Notes under the pieces: generated by a model
Database searches by the model: none
What the model saw: only the letters and a program-made list of their open reading frames with translations
What the model was told of the DNA's origin: nothing
Part shown: piece by piece, positions 17,637 to 25,637 of the stretch
How positions within the stretch are numbered: the first letter of the stretch is position 1
Layout of the letters: the number at the start of each line of letters is the position of its first letter
Translations under genes and position numbers: made by a program
Source: Marinobacterium zhoushanense
GTDB lineage: Bacteria; Pseudomonadota; Gammaproteobacteria; Pseudomonadales; Balneatricaceae
Reading direction: 5' to 3'
Assembly: GCF_014641945.1 (NCBI RefSeq)
Contig: NZ_BMIJ01000007.1
Coordinates: 310,001 to 374,000 of the forward strand
DNA length: 64,000 bases

Positions 17637-18203
17637 TCAACCGTTGAGCAGTGCCATGAACTGAGCGAGCCAGGCCGGGTGGGCCGGCCAGGCGGGCGCA
17701 GTTACCAGATTACCATCGGTTACCGCTTGATCAACCTCAATTTCGGCATATTCGCCGCCGGATAGCTTCACTTCGGGTGAGCAGGCCGGATAGGCGGAGC
17801 ACCGTCGCCCCTCGAGTACGCCGGCAGCAGCCAGCAGCTGCGCGCCGTGACAGATCGCGGCCACCGGTTTGTTGGCGGTGAAAAAGTGGCGCACCAGCTC
17901 CAGCACCCTCGGGTTGAGGCGCAGGTATTCGGGTGCGCGTCCGCCGGGGATGACCAGTGCATCGTAGTCGGCCGGGACGATCTGGTCGAAGCCGGCGTTG
18001 AGGGTAAAACGGTGTCCCGGTTTTTCGGTGTAGGTCTGATCACCCTCGAAGTCGTGGATCGCAGTTGCCACGCTGTCGCCGGCTACCTTGTCGGGGCAGA
18101 CCGCGTCGACCTGGTGGCCTACCGCCTGCAGCGCCTGGAAGGGCACCATGGTTTCGTAATCTTCGGTGAAATCGCCGGTGATCATCAGAATCTTCTTGCT
18201 CAT
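17637..18203 (-). CDS. DJ-1/PfpI family protein
   Basis: This 188-residue protein has the DJ-1/PfpI core: KILMITGDFTEDYE at the N-terminus with the family Glu, ADYDALVIPGGRAPEYLR in the middle and the nucleophile elbow AICHGAQLL with the reactive Cys near residue 107. Its length matches the PfpI/YhbO group, which have been described as proteases, chaperones or glyoxal/methylglyoxal-handling enzymes; the activity of this one cannot be chosen from sequence. The ATG at 18203 follows AGGAGAGCCGTC; an upstream in-frame start is weaker. Confidence 0.92.
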   Translation of the reverse strand: MSKKILMITGDFTEDYETMVPFQALQAVGHQVDAVCPDKVAGDSVATAIHDFEGDQTYTEKPGHRFTLNAGFDQIVPADYDALVIPGGRAPEYLRLNPRVLELVRHFFTANKPVAAICHGAQLLAAAGVLEGRRCSAYPACSPEVKLSGGEYAEIEVDQAVTDGNLVTAPAWPAHPAWLAQFMALLNG

Positions 18204-18288
18204 GACGGCTCTCCTTTTTGTTTTGAGGGTCATCATGTTGTAGCAGTTCGATGGGCTCAGCGGGTATTAACCGGCTACTACAGCTTCC

Positions 18289-19059
18289 CTAGAAGAGGGC
18301 GATGTCGAATCGGTCCAACAACAGCTTGGCCGACATCAGCAGCGTGATCGTCACGATCAGCGGCCTTACCAGCCGGTTACCGCGGCTGACTACCAGGCGC
18401 GCGCCGAGCTGGCCTCCGATCAGTTGGCCCAGGCCCATGGACAGTCCGGCGAGCCAGACGATCTGTCCGCTGAGCAGGAAGAACAGCAGCGAGGCGACAT
18501 TGGAGGTGAAGTTGAGCACCTTGGTATGTGCGGTGGCACGGGCCAGGCCGAACCCGGCCAGAGAGACGAATGCCAGCATAAAGAAGGTGCCGGTGCCGGG
18601 GCCGAAGAAACCGTCGTAGAAACCCACGGCGCTGGAGATCCCCACCGCAAACAGGGTGGTGCCGATGCGCCGCTCGCGGTCCACGTCGCTGATCCGGGGC
18701 GAGAGGGCGAAATACAGCGCGATCAATATCAGCAGCGCCGGCATGATCCCCGCCAGGATGGAGTTGTCGATGTGCTGCACCAGCAGCGTACCGGCCGCGG
18801 AGCCGACGAAGGTGCACAGAATCATGCCGCGCATTTCGCGCAGGTTTACCTGGCGCTTGCGTACGAAATAAGCACTCGCCGCAAAGGTGCCGAAGCTGCC
18901 CTGTAGCTTGTTGGTGGCCAGTGCCTGCACTGGGCTCAGGCCACTGGCCAGCAGTACCGGGAGCGTGATCAGCCCGCCGCCGCCGGCAATGGCATCGATG
19001 GTGCCCGCCACCAGGCCGGTGACCAAAAACGTCAGAATAAGCAGCAGGTCCAGTTCCAA
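18289..19059 (-). CDS. TSUP (TauE/SafE) family membrane exporter
   Basis: The protein has about 256 residues with around eight hydrophobic helices and the TSUP repeat motifs GTIDAIAGGGGLITLP near residue 20 and SAVGFYDGFFGPGTGTFF in the second half. TSUP proteins move sulfite, sulfonates or related anions across the inner membrane. I placed the start at TTG 19059 because it follows GGGAGAGCC and gives an N-terminus beginning with the first membrane helix; the frame extends to 19116 with a polar, unlikely leader. It is divergent from the sulfite dehydrogenase gene 338 bases away, which suggests a role in sulfite traffic, by context only. Confidence 0.87.
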   Translation of the reverse strand: MELDLLLILTFLVTGLVAGTIDAIAGGGGLITLPVLLASGLSPVQALATNKLQGSFGTFAASAYFVRKRQVNLREMRGMILCTFVGSAAGTLLVQHIDNSILAGIMPALLILIALYFALSPRISDVDRERRIGTTLFAVGISSAVGFYDGFFGPGTGTFFMLAFVSLAGFGLARATAHTKVLNFTSNVASLLFFLLSGQIVWLAGLSMGLGQLIGGQLGARLVVSRGNRLVRPLIVTITLLMSAKLLLDRFDIALF

Positions 19060-19396
19060 TCTAGGCTCTCCCGTCGAAGAAGCCGCTACTCTGGCCCCGG
19101 TTGATGACCCGGTCAAGTCCGACGGAGCAGGGCGAATGCGGAGTGTGTTGCGCTGTCGCCGTAATAGAACGGTTATTCAAGCGGGATAGCAGGATAAGCT
19201 TTATTAGATTTTTTTAATATAAGGCGGGCGTTATCGTCTGCCGCTGCTAGGCTGAAATCGATATATCGACGCGGCCGGCAGCGCTTCCTGCACAAAGGTT
19301 GGTACTCCGGCTTCAAGGGTAATACCGATAACAAGATGCCCGAAGGTCAGACGTGATGAACACTGGAATCTGTATTCGGGCCCCAGGAGCTTTGTT
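19060..19396. promoter_or_regulatory. Divergent promoter region of the TSUP and sulfite dehydrogenase genes
   Basis: This 337-base gap contains no credible gene. It includes an AT-rich stretch with TTTTTTTAATATAA (19210-19222), a plausible -10 region, and a perfect palindrome TCGATATATCGA at 19258-19269. An AGGAG ribosome site lies at about 19382-19386, before the sorA-like ATG. No regulator gene is adjacent. Confidence 0.45.
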
Positions 19397-20725
19397 ATGT
19401 CAAAGAGAACACCCGAATCACGAGGCCTGCATCAGCTATACGACCAAGACCCGGAAAAGGCGGATCGCCTGGTCTGGGGGCGAGAGGTGGATCCCGAATC
19501 CCGTCGCGGCTTCCTGAAAAAGAGTGGCTTGGCGGCGATGACCGCGGCCCTTGGTGCCGTCGCCATCCCCTATGCCGCCAAAATGCCTGGCGGTTTGATC
19601 CCGGCGGCCTTCGCCCAGAGTGACGAGCCGTTTATGCTCGAGGGCAAGGATGGCCTGACCCTGCTCAATGACCGTCCGATCAATGCGGAAACCCCGCCCC
19701 ATCTGCTCGACGACGAGATTACGCCCGCCAACCGCATGTTCGTGCGCAATAACGGTATTCCGCCGGGACTAAAATCTATCGATCCGGAGACCTGGCTGCT
19801 GAGTATCGAGGGCGAGTCCTGCGCCACGCCGATGACCTTTACCATCGCCGAGCTCAAGCAGAAGTTTGAACACTACACCTACCAACTGACGATCGAGTGC
19901 GGCGGCAACGGTCGTGCCGAGTACGTGCCTTCCGCCAGCGGCAACCAGTGGACCACCGGTGCCGTGGCCTGTCCGACCTTCACCGGCGCGCGGCTGCGTG
20001 ACGTGCTTGAAGCCTGCGGTATCAAGGATGATGCGGTCTATATCGGCTATTATGGTGCCGATTCCCATGTCAGTGGCGATACAAGTAAACACCCGATCTC
20101 CCGCGGGGTGCCGATGAGCAAGGCGCTGGAGGATGAGTCGTTGATCGCCTGGGCGATGAATGGTGAGGATATCCCCTATCTCAACGGCTATCCCCTGCGC
20201 GTGGTCTGTGGCGGTTGGCCCGGGTCGGTATCGGGCAAGTGGCTGCAGAAAATCGTGATCCGCAACAAGAAACATGACGGCGCCAAGATGTCCGCGCCCT
20301 CCTACAGCATGCCTAAGTACCCGGTGGCGCCCGGTACAGAGGTGCCTAAGTCGGATTTCGTAACCATCGAGTCGATGCCAGTGAAGTCGTTGATCACCTT
20401 TCCCGAATCGGGGCTGACTCAGGCCAAGGGGGAGAAACTGGTGGTTCGGGGCCACGCCTGGGCCGGGGATCTGGCGGTGGACAAGGTGCAGGTGTCAATC
20501 GATTTTGGTGCCACCTGGCACGAGGCGAAGTTGATGGCACCGGCCAACCGCCTGGCCTGGCAGCACTGGAGTACGGTGCTGGACTTCCCCGAGATCGGTT
20601 ACTACGAAATCTGGGCCAAGGCGACGGACTCCGAAGGCCGTTCTCAACCGATGGTCGTTCCCGGATGGAACCCGAAAGGCTATCTCAATAACGCCTGTCA
20701 CCGCATCGCGGTTCAGATCGTGTGA
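19397..20725 (+). CDS. Tat-exported molybdenum sulfite dehydrogenase, SorA-like
   Basis: The protein has 442 residues with a twin-arginine signal SRRGFLKK at 35-42 followed by a hydrophobic stretch and an AFAQ cleavage site near 74. The molybdopterin domain contains the key cysteine in ECGGNGR (Cys168), then PYLNGYPLR and GWPGSVSGKWL, and the C-terminal Ig-like dimerisation domain. This is the sulfite oxidase family, here without a fused haem domain, as in SorA of sulfite:cytochrome c oxidoreductase. The periplasmic enzyme would oxidise sulfite to sulfate and pass electrons to the small cytochrome encoded 10 bases downstream. The long pre-Tat extension (~34 residues) is unusual. SoxC is a related alternative, but no sox genes are adjacent. 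Confidence 0.9.
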   Translation: MSKRTPESRGLHQLYDQDPEKADRLVWGREVDPESRRGFLKKSGLAAMTAALGAVAIPYAAKMPGGLIPAAFAQSDEPFMLEGKDGLTLLNDRPINAETPPHLLDDEITPANRMFVRNNGIPPGLKSIDPETWLLSIEGESCATPMTFTIAELKQKFEHYTYQLTIECGGNGRAEYVPSASGNQWTTGAVACPTFTGARLRDVLEACGIKDDAVYIGYYGADSHVSGDTSKHPISRGVPMSKALEDESLIAWAMNGEDIPYLNGYPLRVVCGGWPGSVSGKWLQKIVIRNKKHDGAKMSAPSYSMPKYPVAPGTEVPKSDFVTIESMPVKSLITFPESGLTQAKGEKLVVRGHAWAGDLAVDKVQVSIDFGATWHEAKLMAPANRLAWQHWSTVLDFPEIGYYEIWAKATDSEGRSQPMVVPGWNPKGYLNNACHRIAVQIV

Positions 20726-20735
20726 GGGGGTTGAG

Positions 20736-21113
20736 ATGTCGGGACGAATATTGCGTCGGCTACTGCTGCCGCTAGTGCTATTGCTGCCTTTGGGGGCCTC
20801 GGCTGAGACCGACCCGGAAACCGGCTTTGAGATCGGCCCAGGTTGGGAAACCGTGAAAAACACCTGTACCGCCTGTCACTCCGCCAAGCTGGTCACCCAG
20901 AACTCCGGATCGCGCAACCGTTGGGTGTATATCATCCGCTGGATGCAGGAGACTCAGGGCCTCTGGCCACTGCCGCCGGAAACCGAGGATACCATTCTCG
21001 ACTATCTGGTTGAGCACTATGGACCGAAAGAGGGGGCAAGGCGGGCGCCGCTGCCGCCCACAATGATGCCGAAGAATCCCTACAAGCAGGAGGCCGGTGG
21101 CTCCTCCGGATAA
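20736..21113 (+). CDS. Small periplasmic c-type cytochrome, electron acceptor of the sulfite dehydrogenase
   Basis: The 125-residue protein has a Sec signal with a GASA cleavage site near residue 23 and one haem motif CTACH at 44-48. It ends with a proline/methionine-rich tail (PTMMPKNP) that could supply the distal Met ligand. It starts 10 bases after the molybdenum subunit, so the pair is one transcript and corresponds by position and size to SorB. Its fold is of the short SorB/monohaem type, with a WPLPPE loop. The call relies on context plus the single haem site. Confidence 0.88.
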   Translation: MSGRILRRLLLPLVLLLPLGASAETDPETGFEIGPGWETVKNTCTACHSAKLVTQNSGSRNRWVYIIRWMQETQGLWPLPPETEDTILDYLVEHYGPKEGARRAPLPPTMMPKNPYKQEAGGSSG

Positions 21114-21174
21114 CGGATGGAGCAGGATCGCCCGGACCGGAAGGACTCCCGGCCGGGCGGTGCATACAGGGCAT

Positions 21175-22347
21175 TCAGGCCAGACTGCGCTGGATAGCGG
21201 CATCGAGTAGCTCAGCCATACGGTCGATCTCCCCGTTGCTGACAGTCAGTGATGGCATCAGTCTCAGGGTATGGGGCCGGGGTGCATTGATCAGCAGGCC
21301 CAGCTCCAGTGCCTGTTTGACGATTGCCGGCGCGTCCAGCGAACCGGTCTCCAGTGCCAGTAGCAGGCCTGTCCCGCGCACCGGGCCCATGTCATAGCGC
21401 GTCGACAGTGCCATCAGCCTATCGCTCAGGTAACTGCTGGCGGCGTTGACCTGCTCAAGAAAGCCCTGGGTCGTGACCTGCTCGAGCACCGCCAGTGCCG
21501 CGGCGCAGACCAGTGGATTGCCGTTGAAGGTGCCGCCCTGGTCGCCGTATTCGAAACAGCAAGCGTGCTGCTTCGCCATCAGTGCCGCGATTGGCACGCC
21601 ACCGCCCAGCCCCTTGCCCAGTGTGACCACGTCCGGCTCGATAGCGTGCTGCTGGTAGCAGAACAGGTTGCCGGTACGGCCGATCCCGGTCTGCACCTCG
21701 TCCAGCATCAGCAGCAGCCCCTGCCGGTCGGCCAGTGCGCGCAGCCCCTGCAGGAAATCGCTGCTGGCCGGGATCACGCCGGCCTCACCCTGGATCGGCT
21801 CCAGCAGGATCGCCACGGTCTGTTCATCGATGGCGGCGGCCACCGCTTCCAGATCGCCATAGGGCACCTTGGTAAAGCCCGGTACCTTGGGGTTGAACAG
21901 CGGCTCGAAGGCGGGCTTGCCGGTGGCCGACATGGTGGCCAGGGTGCGGCCGTGGAAGCCGTTGTGGAAGGTGATGATCTTCCAGGCACCCTTGCGATGT
22001 TTCTGGCCCCATTTACGTGCCAGCTTGATCGCCCCCTCGTTGGCTTCGGCGCCGCTGTTGGCGAAGAACACCTGATCCATGCCGCTCAGGGTCGTGAGAC
22101 GGTTGGCCAGCTGCAGTGCCTGATCGTTGTAAAACGCAGGGCTCGGGTTGATCAGGCGCCGACTCTGTGCGCAGATCGCCTGAGCGACAGGTTCAGGGCT
22201 GTGGCCCAGGGTATTGACCGCCCAGCCCTGGACAAAGTCGAGCCAGGCGTTGCCGTCGCGGTCGTACAGGTAACTGCCCTGCCCCTCGGTGAAGCAGATA
22301 TCCGGTTTGGCCGCGATCTGCATCAACGCGGTGTATTTCGATTCCAT
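21175..22347 (-). CDS. argD: Acetylornithine aminotransferase family, ArgD-like
   Basis: The protein has 390 residues and the class III aminotransferase pattern: NTLGHSPEPVA at ~45-55, FFANSGAEANE at 95-104, HNGFHGRTLATMSATGKP at 128-145, LLLMLDEVQTGIGRTG at 211-226, and the pyridoxal-phosphate lysine in LGKGLGGG (Lys245). The ATG at 22347 follows AAAGGGACG. ArgD transfers an amino group to N-acetylglutamate semialdehyde; paralogues act on succinylornithine or related substrates, so the exact role is likely but not proven. The upstream leader contains a strong terminator and an arginine-rich open frame, described separately. Confidence 0.88.
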   Translation of the reverse strand: MESKYTALMQIAAKPDICFTEGQGSYLYDRDGNAWLDFVQGWAVNTLGHSPEPVAQAICAQSRRLINPSPAFYNDQALQLANRLTTLSGMDQVFFANSGAEANEGAIKLARKWGQKHRKGAWKIITFHNGFHGRTLATMSATGKPAFEPLFNPKVPGFTKVPYGDLEAVAAAIDEQTVAILLEPIQGEAGVIPASSDFLQGLRALADRQGLLLMLDEVQTGIGRTGNLFCYQQHAIEPDVVTLGKGLGGGVPIAALMAKQHACCFEYGDQGGTFNGNPLVCAAALAVLEQVTTQGFLEQVNAASSYLSDRLMALSTRYDMGPVRGTGLLLALETGSLDAPAIVKQALELGLLINAPRPHTLRLMPSLTVSNGEIDRMAELLDAAIQRSLA

Positions 22348-22410
22348 GCTTTTCGTCCCTTTCGGTTTTCTAAGGCGCTGAGTACAGAATGCGGTGCCTT
22401 CGGGGTGGTG

Positions 22411-22440
22411 CCCGCTCCTGCGCATCCATGCGCTCGCGGG
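22411..22440. repeat. GC-rich imperfect hairpin upstream of argD (REP-like)
   Basis: CCCGC-TCCT-GCGCAT-CC-ATGCGC-TC-GCGGG folds into an imperfect hairpin in the argD leader, with a nearby GTACA/TGTAC repeat around a 3-base spacer at 22446-22458. Such composite intergenic hairpins recur in some gammaproteobacterial genomes; recurrence here cannot be tested in one window. Confidence 0.45.
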
Positions 22441-22460
22441 ACACCGTACATCCTGTACAT

Positions 22461-22492
22461 AAAAAAAGGCCACCGGGGATACCGGTGGCCTT
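22461..22492 (-). terminator. Strong intrinsic terminator upstream of argD, same strand
   Basis: On the minus strand an 11-bp perfect stem (22482-22492 with 22466-22476; GGCCACCGG core) and 5-base loop is followed by a run of U (complement of A22461-22467). It points toward argD and lies 115 bases before its start. Since the next gene upstream is on the other strand, this terminator must end a short leader or small RNA. Confidence 0.88.
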
Positions 22493-22620
22493 CGTGATCT
22501 GTTGCCTGGATATGACCAGGTGGTTAACAGCGTCTCGCTCGGACAGGGGCTATCCCGCAGTAGTCTGCGTAAAAAGCGGTCTGTCGTCGGTTCAGTGCTG
22601 TCATGTTCATAAACCCGAGT
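22461..22620 (-). ncRNA. Candidate argD leader or small RNA with a 28-codon Arg-containing open frame
   Basis: The minus strand between the divergent C13 peptidase gene and argD carries, in order, an ATG at 22610 opening a 28-codon frame (stop TAA at 22524-22526), a hairpin made of CTGTT/AACAG and CCTGG/CCAGG arms (22499-22530) that overlaps the end of that frame, and a strong terminator. The peptide contains five arginines, three of them in its last five residues (RARRC), using CGA, AGA and CGC. This order recalls a leader-peptide attenuator. I cannot, however, draw a clear antiterminator, and the ribosome site is poor, so a stand-alone small RNA is equally possible. The 5' end is unknown. 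Confidence 0.4.
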
Positions 22621-22765
22621 ATTTCAGAGAAAGTGAAGGATGAGAATAGGGCGGCGATAATTTTCGGGCGCTCTGAGTTCGACGGCGATTCGGGTTAAAC
22701 TCAGGGTATATTCGGTGTGCAGGTCGAGAGGGAGAGGACCGGTGATCTACGACAGGGAGAGGATG

Positions 22766-24262
22766 ATGAGTGATGGGCAGGCAAAGCGGCCGCAACTGCA
22801 ATGGCTGGACGATCTGGGTTGCAACCTGAGGGTCGGCTTGGGTCTAACGTTCTGGCGGCGGGTGCGTAGCGGCGATCTGAAGGTCTCGCCGGGGCAACTG
22901 ATTACCCTGGCGGTGCTACTGTTCGCGCTGGAGTTCATCATCGCCTTTGCTCAGGTTGATCCACCACGACTGTTCAATAGCTACGGGGTCGACTACCTGG
23001 CTGCCAGTTACCTGGTTCAGCTGCTATTGCTGCTGCTGGCAGCGCGGCTGGCTGGTGCCGATAACGCCCGTTTCGGCAAGATACTGGTCGGCATGCTCAG
23101 TGCGTTTCTGCCGTTAATGCTGCTTGCCCAGGCGTTGCTCTGGGCGATCATGCAGTGGCAGCAATCGGCGCTGGGGCTCGGGCTCTATTTTGGTCTTACC
23201 TTCTGCTGGCAACTGTTTATCCTGCTGCGCTTGTTGCGGGGAGTGGTTGGGGTTCGTATGCGCCGGGGGCTGGCGACCACGCTGCTTTATGGCCTCGGGG
23301 CACTGGCGGCGCTGTGGATGATGCCGCGGATCGATCTCTGGTACACCGATTACCGCCAAGTGGAGGCGCAGGAAAACCCCATCAGCCAGCTTGATGTGGA
23401 GGCTATCTACTACGCCCAGCCGCAGCTGATGGCGAGTGGGTTGGCCGATCTCAAGCCTCAACGCCCGGGTGTTGTGGACCTCTATCTGCTCGCCTTCGGC
23501 AGCTACGGCCTGGAGAATGTGTTCCTGAATGAGGTGGAGTATGTGCGTGAGCAGTTCGATCGCCGCTATGCCACTGAGGGGCGTTCGCTGATTCTGGCCA
23601 ACAACCCCTCTACCGTCGATTATTACCCGCTGGCCAATGGGTATAACCTGCGTAGCGCCCTCGATGCTATCGGCCAGCGGATGGACAGGGAGGAGGACGT
23701 GCTGTTCCTGTTCATGACCTCCCACGGCAGTGCCGACCACCGTTTCTCGGTGGAGATGGGGCCACTGCAGCTGGATGACCTGACCGCGCCCGAACTGCGT
23801 CAGGCGTTGGATGACGCGGGGATCCGCTGGCGCGTGCTGCTGGTATCCAGCTGCTACTCCGGCGGCTTTGTCGAGGCGCTGCAATCGCCGCAAACACTGG
23901 TGATTACCGCCGCCGCGGCCGATCGCACCTCCTTTGGTTGCGGTTCGACCAGTGATTTCACCTATTTCGGCACCGCCTATTTCAAGCAGGCGCTAATGCA
24001 GGAGCCCCGCTTTATTGAAGCCTTTGCACTGGCCAGGGAGTGGGTAACGGCACGGGAGCTGGAGGATAACTTCAAACCGTCAAATCCCCAGCTGTTTGTC
24101 GGCGAGGCGATTGCAGGCAAACTGGAAACCCTCTACGACGAACCGTCGATGCAGAGTGCCTGGGCGAGCGGCCCGCTTGATTTGGCACTGTGCTCGGATA
24201 ACGAAGATCAGCGCTGCGCCGTGGAGAACACTAACGGAGTGCAAGCGGAACAGATTCAATGA
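22766..24262 (+). CDS. Membrane-anchored C13 (legumain/caspase-like) peptidase domain protein
   Basis: The protein has 498 residues. The N-terminal half holds a Yip1-like membrane region with hydrophobic helices near 46-62, 78-96, 108-130, 138-155 and 172-186. The C-terminal half is a peptidase C13 domain: VVDLYLLAFGSYG at 236-248, catalytic His in MTSHGSADH (His320) and catalytic Cys in LLVSSCYSGG (Cys363). Catalysis would be on one side of the inner membrane against unknown substrates. I used the second of two adjacent ATGs (22766) because GGGAGAGG sits right before them. No substrate gene is apparent nearby. Confidence 0.87.
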   Translation: MSDGQAKRPQLQWLDDLGCNLRVGLGLTFWRRVRSGDLKVSPGQLITLAVLLFALEFIIAFAQVDPPRLFNSYGVDYLAASYLVQLLLLLLAARLAGADNARFGKILVGMLSAFLPLMLLAQALLWAIMQWQQSALGLGLYFGLTFCWQLFILLRLLRGVVGVRMRRGLATTLLYGLGALAALWMMPRIDLWYTDYRQVEAQENPISQLDVEAIYYAQPQLMASGLADLKPQRPGVVDLYLLAFGSYGLENVFLNEVEYVREQFDRRYATEGRSLILANNPSTVDYYPLANGYNLRSALDAIGQRMDREEDVLFLFMTSHGSADHRFSVEMGPLQLDDLTAPELRQALDDAGIRWRVLLVSSCYSGGFVEALQSPQTLVITAAAADRTSFGCGSTSDFTYFGTAYFKQALMQEPRFIEAFALAREWVTARELEDNFKPSNPQLFVGEAIAGKLETLYDEPSMQSAWASGPLDLALCSDNEDQRCAVENTNGVQAEQIQ

Positions 24263-24336
24263 GAATGTAAGGCCGGACGCGTACGACCGACTAAAGGGAG
24301 AACGGGCCTGAACGGGTCGATTTAAGAGGTTTAGCC

Positions 24337-25203
24337 ATGACGTACAAAAAACTGACCCCGGAAGAGCAGTGGGTCATCATCAATAAGGGCACCGAGCGCC
24401 CGTTTACCGGCAAGTATAACGAGTTTTTCGAAACCGGCGTGTACACCTGCAAACAGTGCGGCGCACCCTTGTACCGCTCCGAAGACAAGTTCCCGTCGCA
24501 CTGCGGCTGGCCCAGCTTCGACGATGAGATAGAGGGCGCGGTCCGCCGCGAGGTGGATGCCGATGGGCGGCGCACCGAGATCCTGTGCGCCAACTGCGGT
24601 GGCCATCTGGGTCATGTGTTCGAGGGCGAGATGCTGACCGCCAAAAATCAGCGCCACTGCGTCAACTCCATCTCGATGGATTTCGTCAGCGCCGAGGAGC
24701 TGGCGTCTAAAAAGGGCGGTGAACTGAAGAAAGCCTATTTTGCCGGCGGCTGCTTCTGGGGTGTCGAGCATCTGTTGCAGCAGGTACCGGGTGTGGTGGC
24801 GGTGGTCTCCGGCTATATGGGCGGCCATGTAGACAACCCGAGCTACCAGCAGGTGTGCGGCAAAACCACCGGCCACCTGGAAACCGTCGAGGTGTTGTAC
24901 GACCCCGCGCAGGTGGATTTCGAGACGCTGACCAAGCTGTTCTTCGAGATCCATGACCCGACCCAGGATGATGGCCAGGGGCCGGACCTGGGGCCACAAT
25001 ATGCCTCGGCGGTGTTCGTCAACGATGACGAGGAGCGCGGTATCGTCGACAAGCTGATCGCACTGCTGGAGAACAAGGGCTTAGACGTGGTCACCCGGGT
25101 CTTGCCGATGCAGCGGTTTTGGCGCGCCGAGGAGTACCACCAGGACTACTACGTCAAAACCGGCAAGACGCCTTACTGCCACCGTTATCAGAAACGGTTC
25201 TAA
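24337..25203 (+). CDS. Fused methionine sulfoxide reductase MsrB-MsrA
   Basis: The 288-residue protein joins two enzymes. Residues 1-120 are MsrB, with zinc cysteines at 38/41 and 84/87 and the catalytic motif RHCVNS (Cys108). Residues 130-288 are MsrA, with its catalytic motif GGCFWG (Cys139) and the later HQDYY stretch. Together they would reduce both R- and S-methionine sulfoxides. The order B-A is the reverse of the A-B fusion best known from Neisseria PilB. There is no signal peptide, so it is cytoplasmic. The stop overlaps the start of arfB (TAATG). Confidence 0.96.
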   Translation: MTYKKLTPEEQWVIINKGTERPFTGKYNEFFETGVYTCKQCGAPLYRSEDKFPSHCGWPSFDDEIEGAVRREVDADGRRTEILCANCGGHLGHVFEGEMLTAKNQRHCVNSISMDFVSAEELASKKGGELKKAYFAGGCFWGVEHLLQQVPGVVAVVSGYMGGHVDNPSYQQVCGKTTGHLETVEVLYDPAQVDFETLTKLFFEIHDPTQDDGQGPDLGPQYASAVFVNDDEERGIVDKLIALLENKGLDVVTRVLPMQRFWRAEEYHQDYYVKTGKTPYCHRYQKRF

Positions 25204-25619
25204 TGCTGAGAATCTCCAACACAGTAGTACTGGACGATGCCGAGATCGAGCTGACCGCCATACGCGCCCAGGGCGCGGGCGGTCAGAACGTGAACAAGGT
25301 CTCCAGTGCCATCCACCTGCGCTTCGATATCCGAGCCTCCTCGCTGCCCGAGTTCTACAAGGAGCGGCTGCTGGCGCTGTCCGATCAGCGTATCACCCTG
25401 GAGGGTGTAGTGGTGATCAAGGCGCAGCAGTTCCGCACACAGGAGAAGAACCGGGCCGATGCCCTTGAGCGCCTGTGTGAGCTGATCCAGAGTGTTGCCA
25501 GAGTGCAAAAGGCGCGACGCGAAACAAAACCCACCCGCAGTTCGCAGAAAAAGCGCATGGACAAGAAAAACCAGCGCGGCCAAACCAAGTCCATGCGTGG
25601 CAAGGTGCGCGACTTCTGA
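25203..25619 (+). CDS. arfB: Peptidyl-tRNA hydrolase ArfB (YaeJ), ribosome rescue
   Basis: The 138-residue protein has the catalytic GGQ loop (RAQGAGGQNVNK, residues 21-32) and the long basic C-terminal tail (from ~105, many Lys/Arg, ending RGKVRDF) that enters the empty mRNA channel of stalled ribosomes. This is the ArfB type rather than a full release factor, which would be about 360 residues. The ATG at 25203 overlaps the msrBA stop, TAATG, indicating translational coupling. The pairing with msrBA suggests a stress-response transcript, by inference. Confidence 0.95.
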   Translation: MLRISNTVVLDDAEIELTAIRAQGAGGQNVNKVSSAIHLRFDIRASSLPEFYKERLLALSDQRITLEGVVVIKAQQFRTQEKNRADALERLCELIQSVARVQKARRETKPTRSSQKKRMDKKNQRGQTKSMRGKVRDF

Positions 25620-25637
25620 CGCTGTTTTCGAGTCTGC

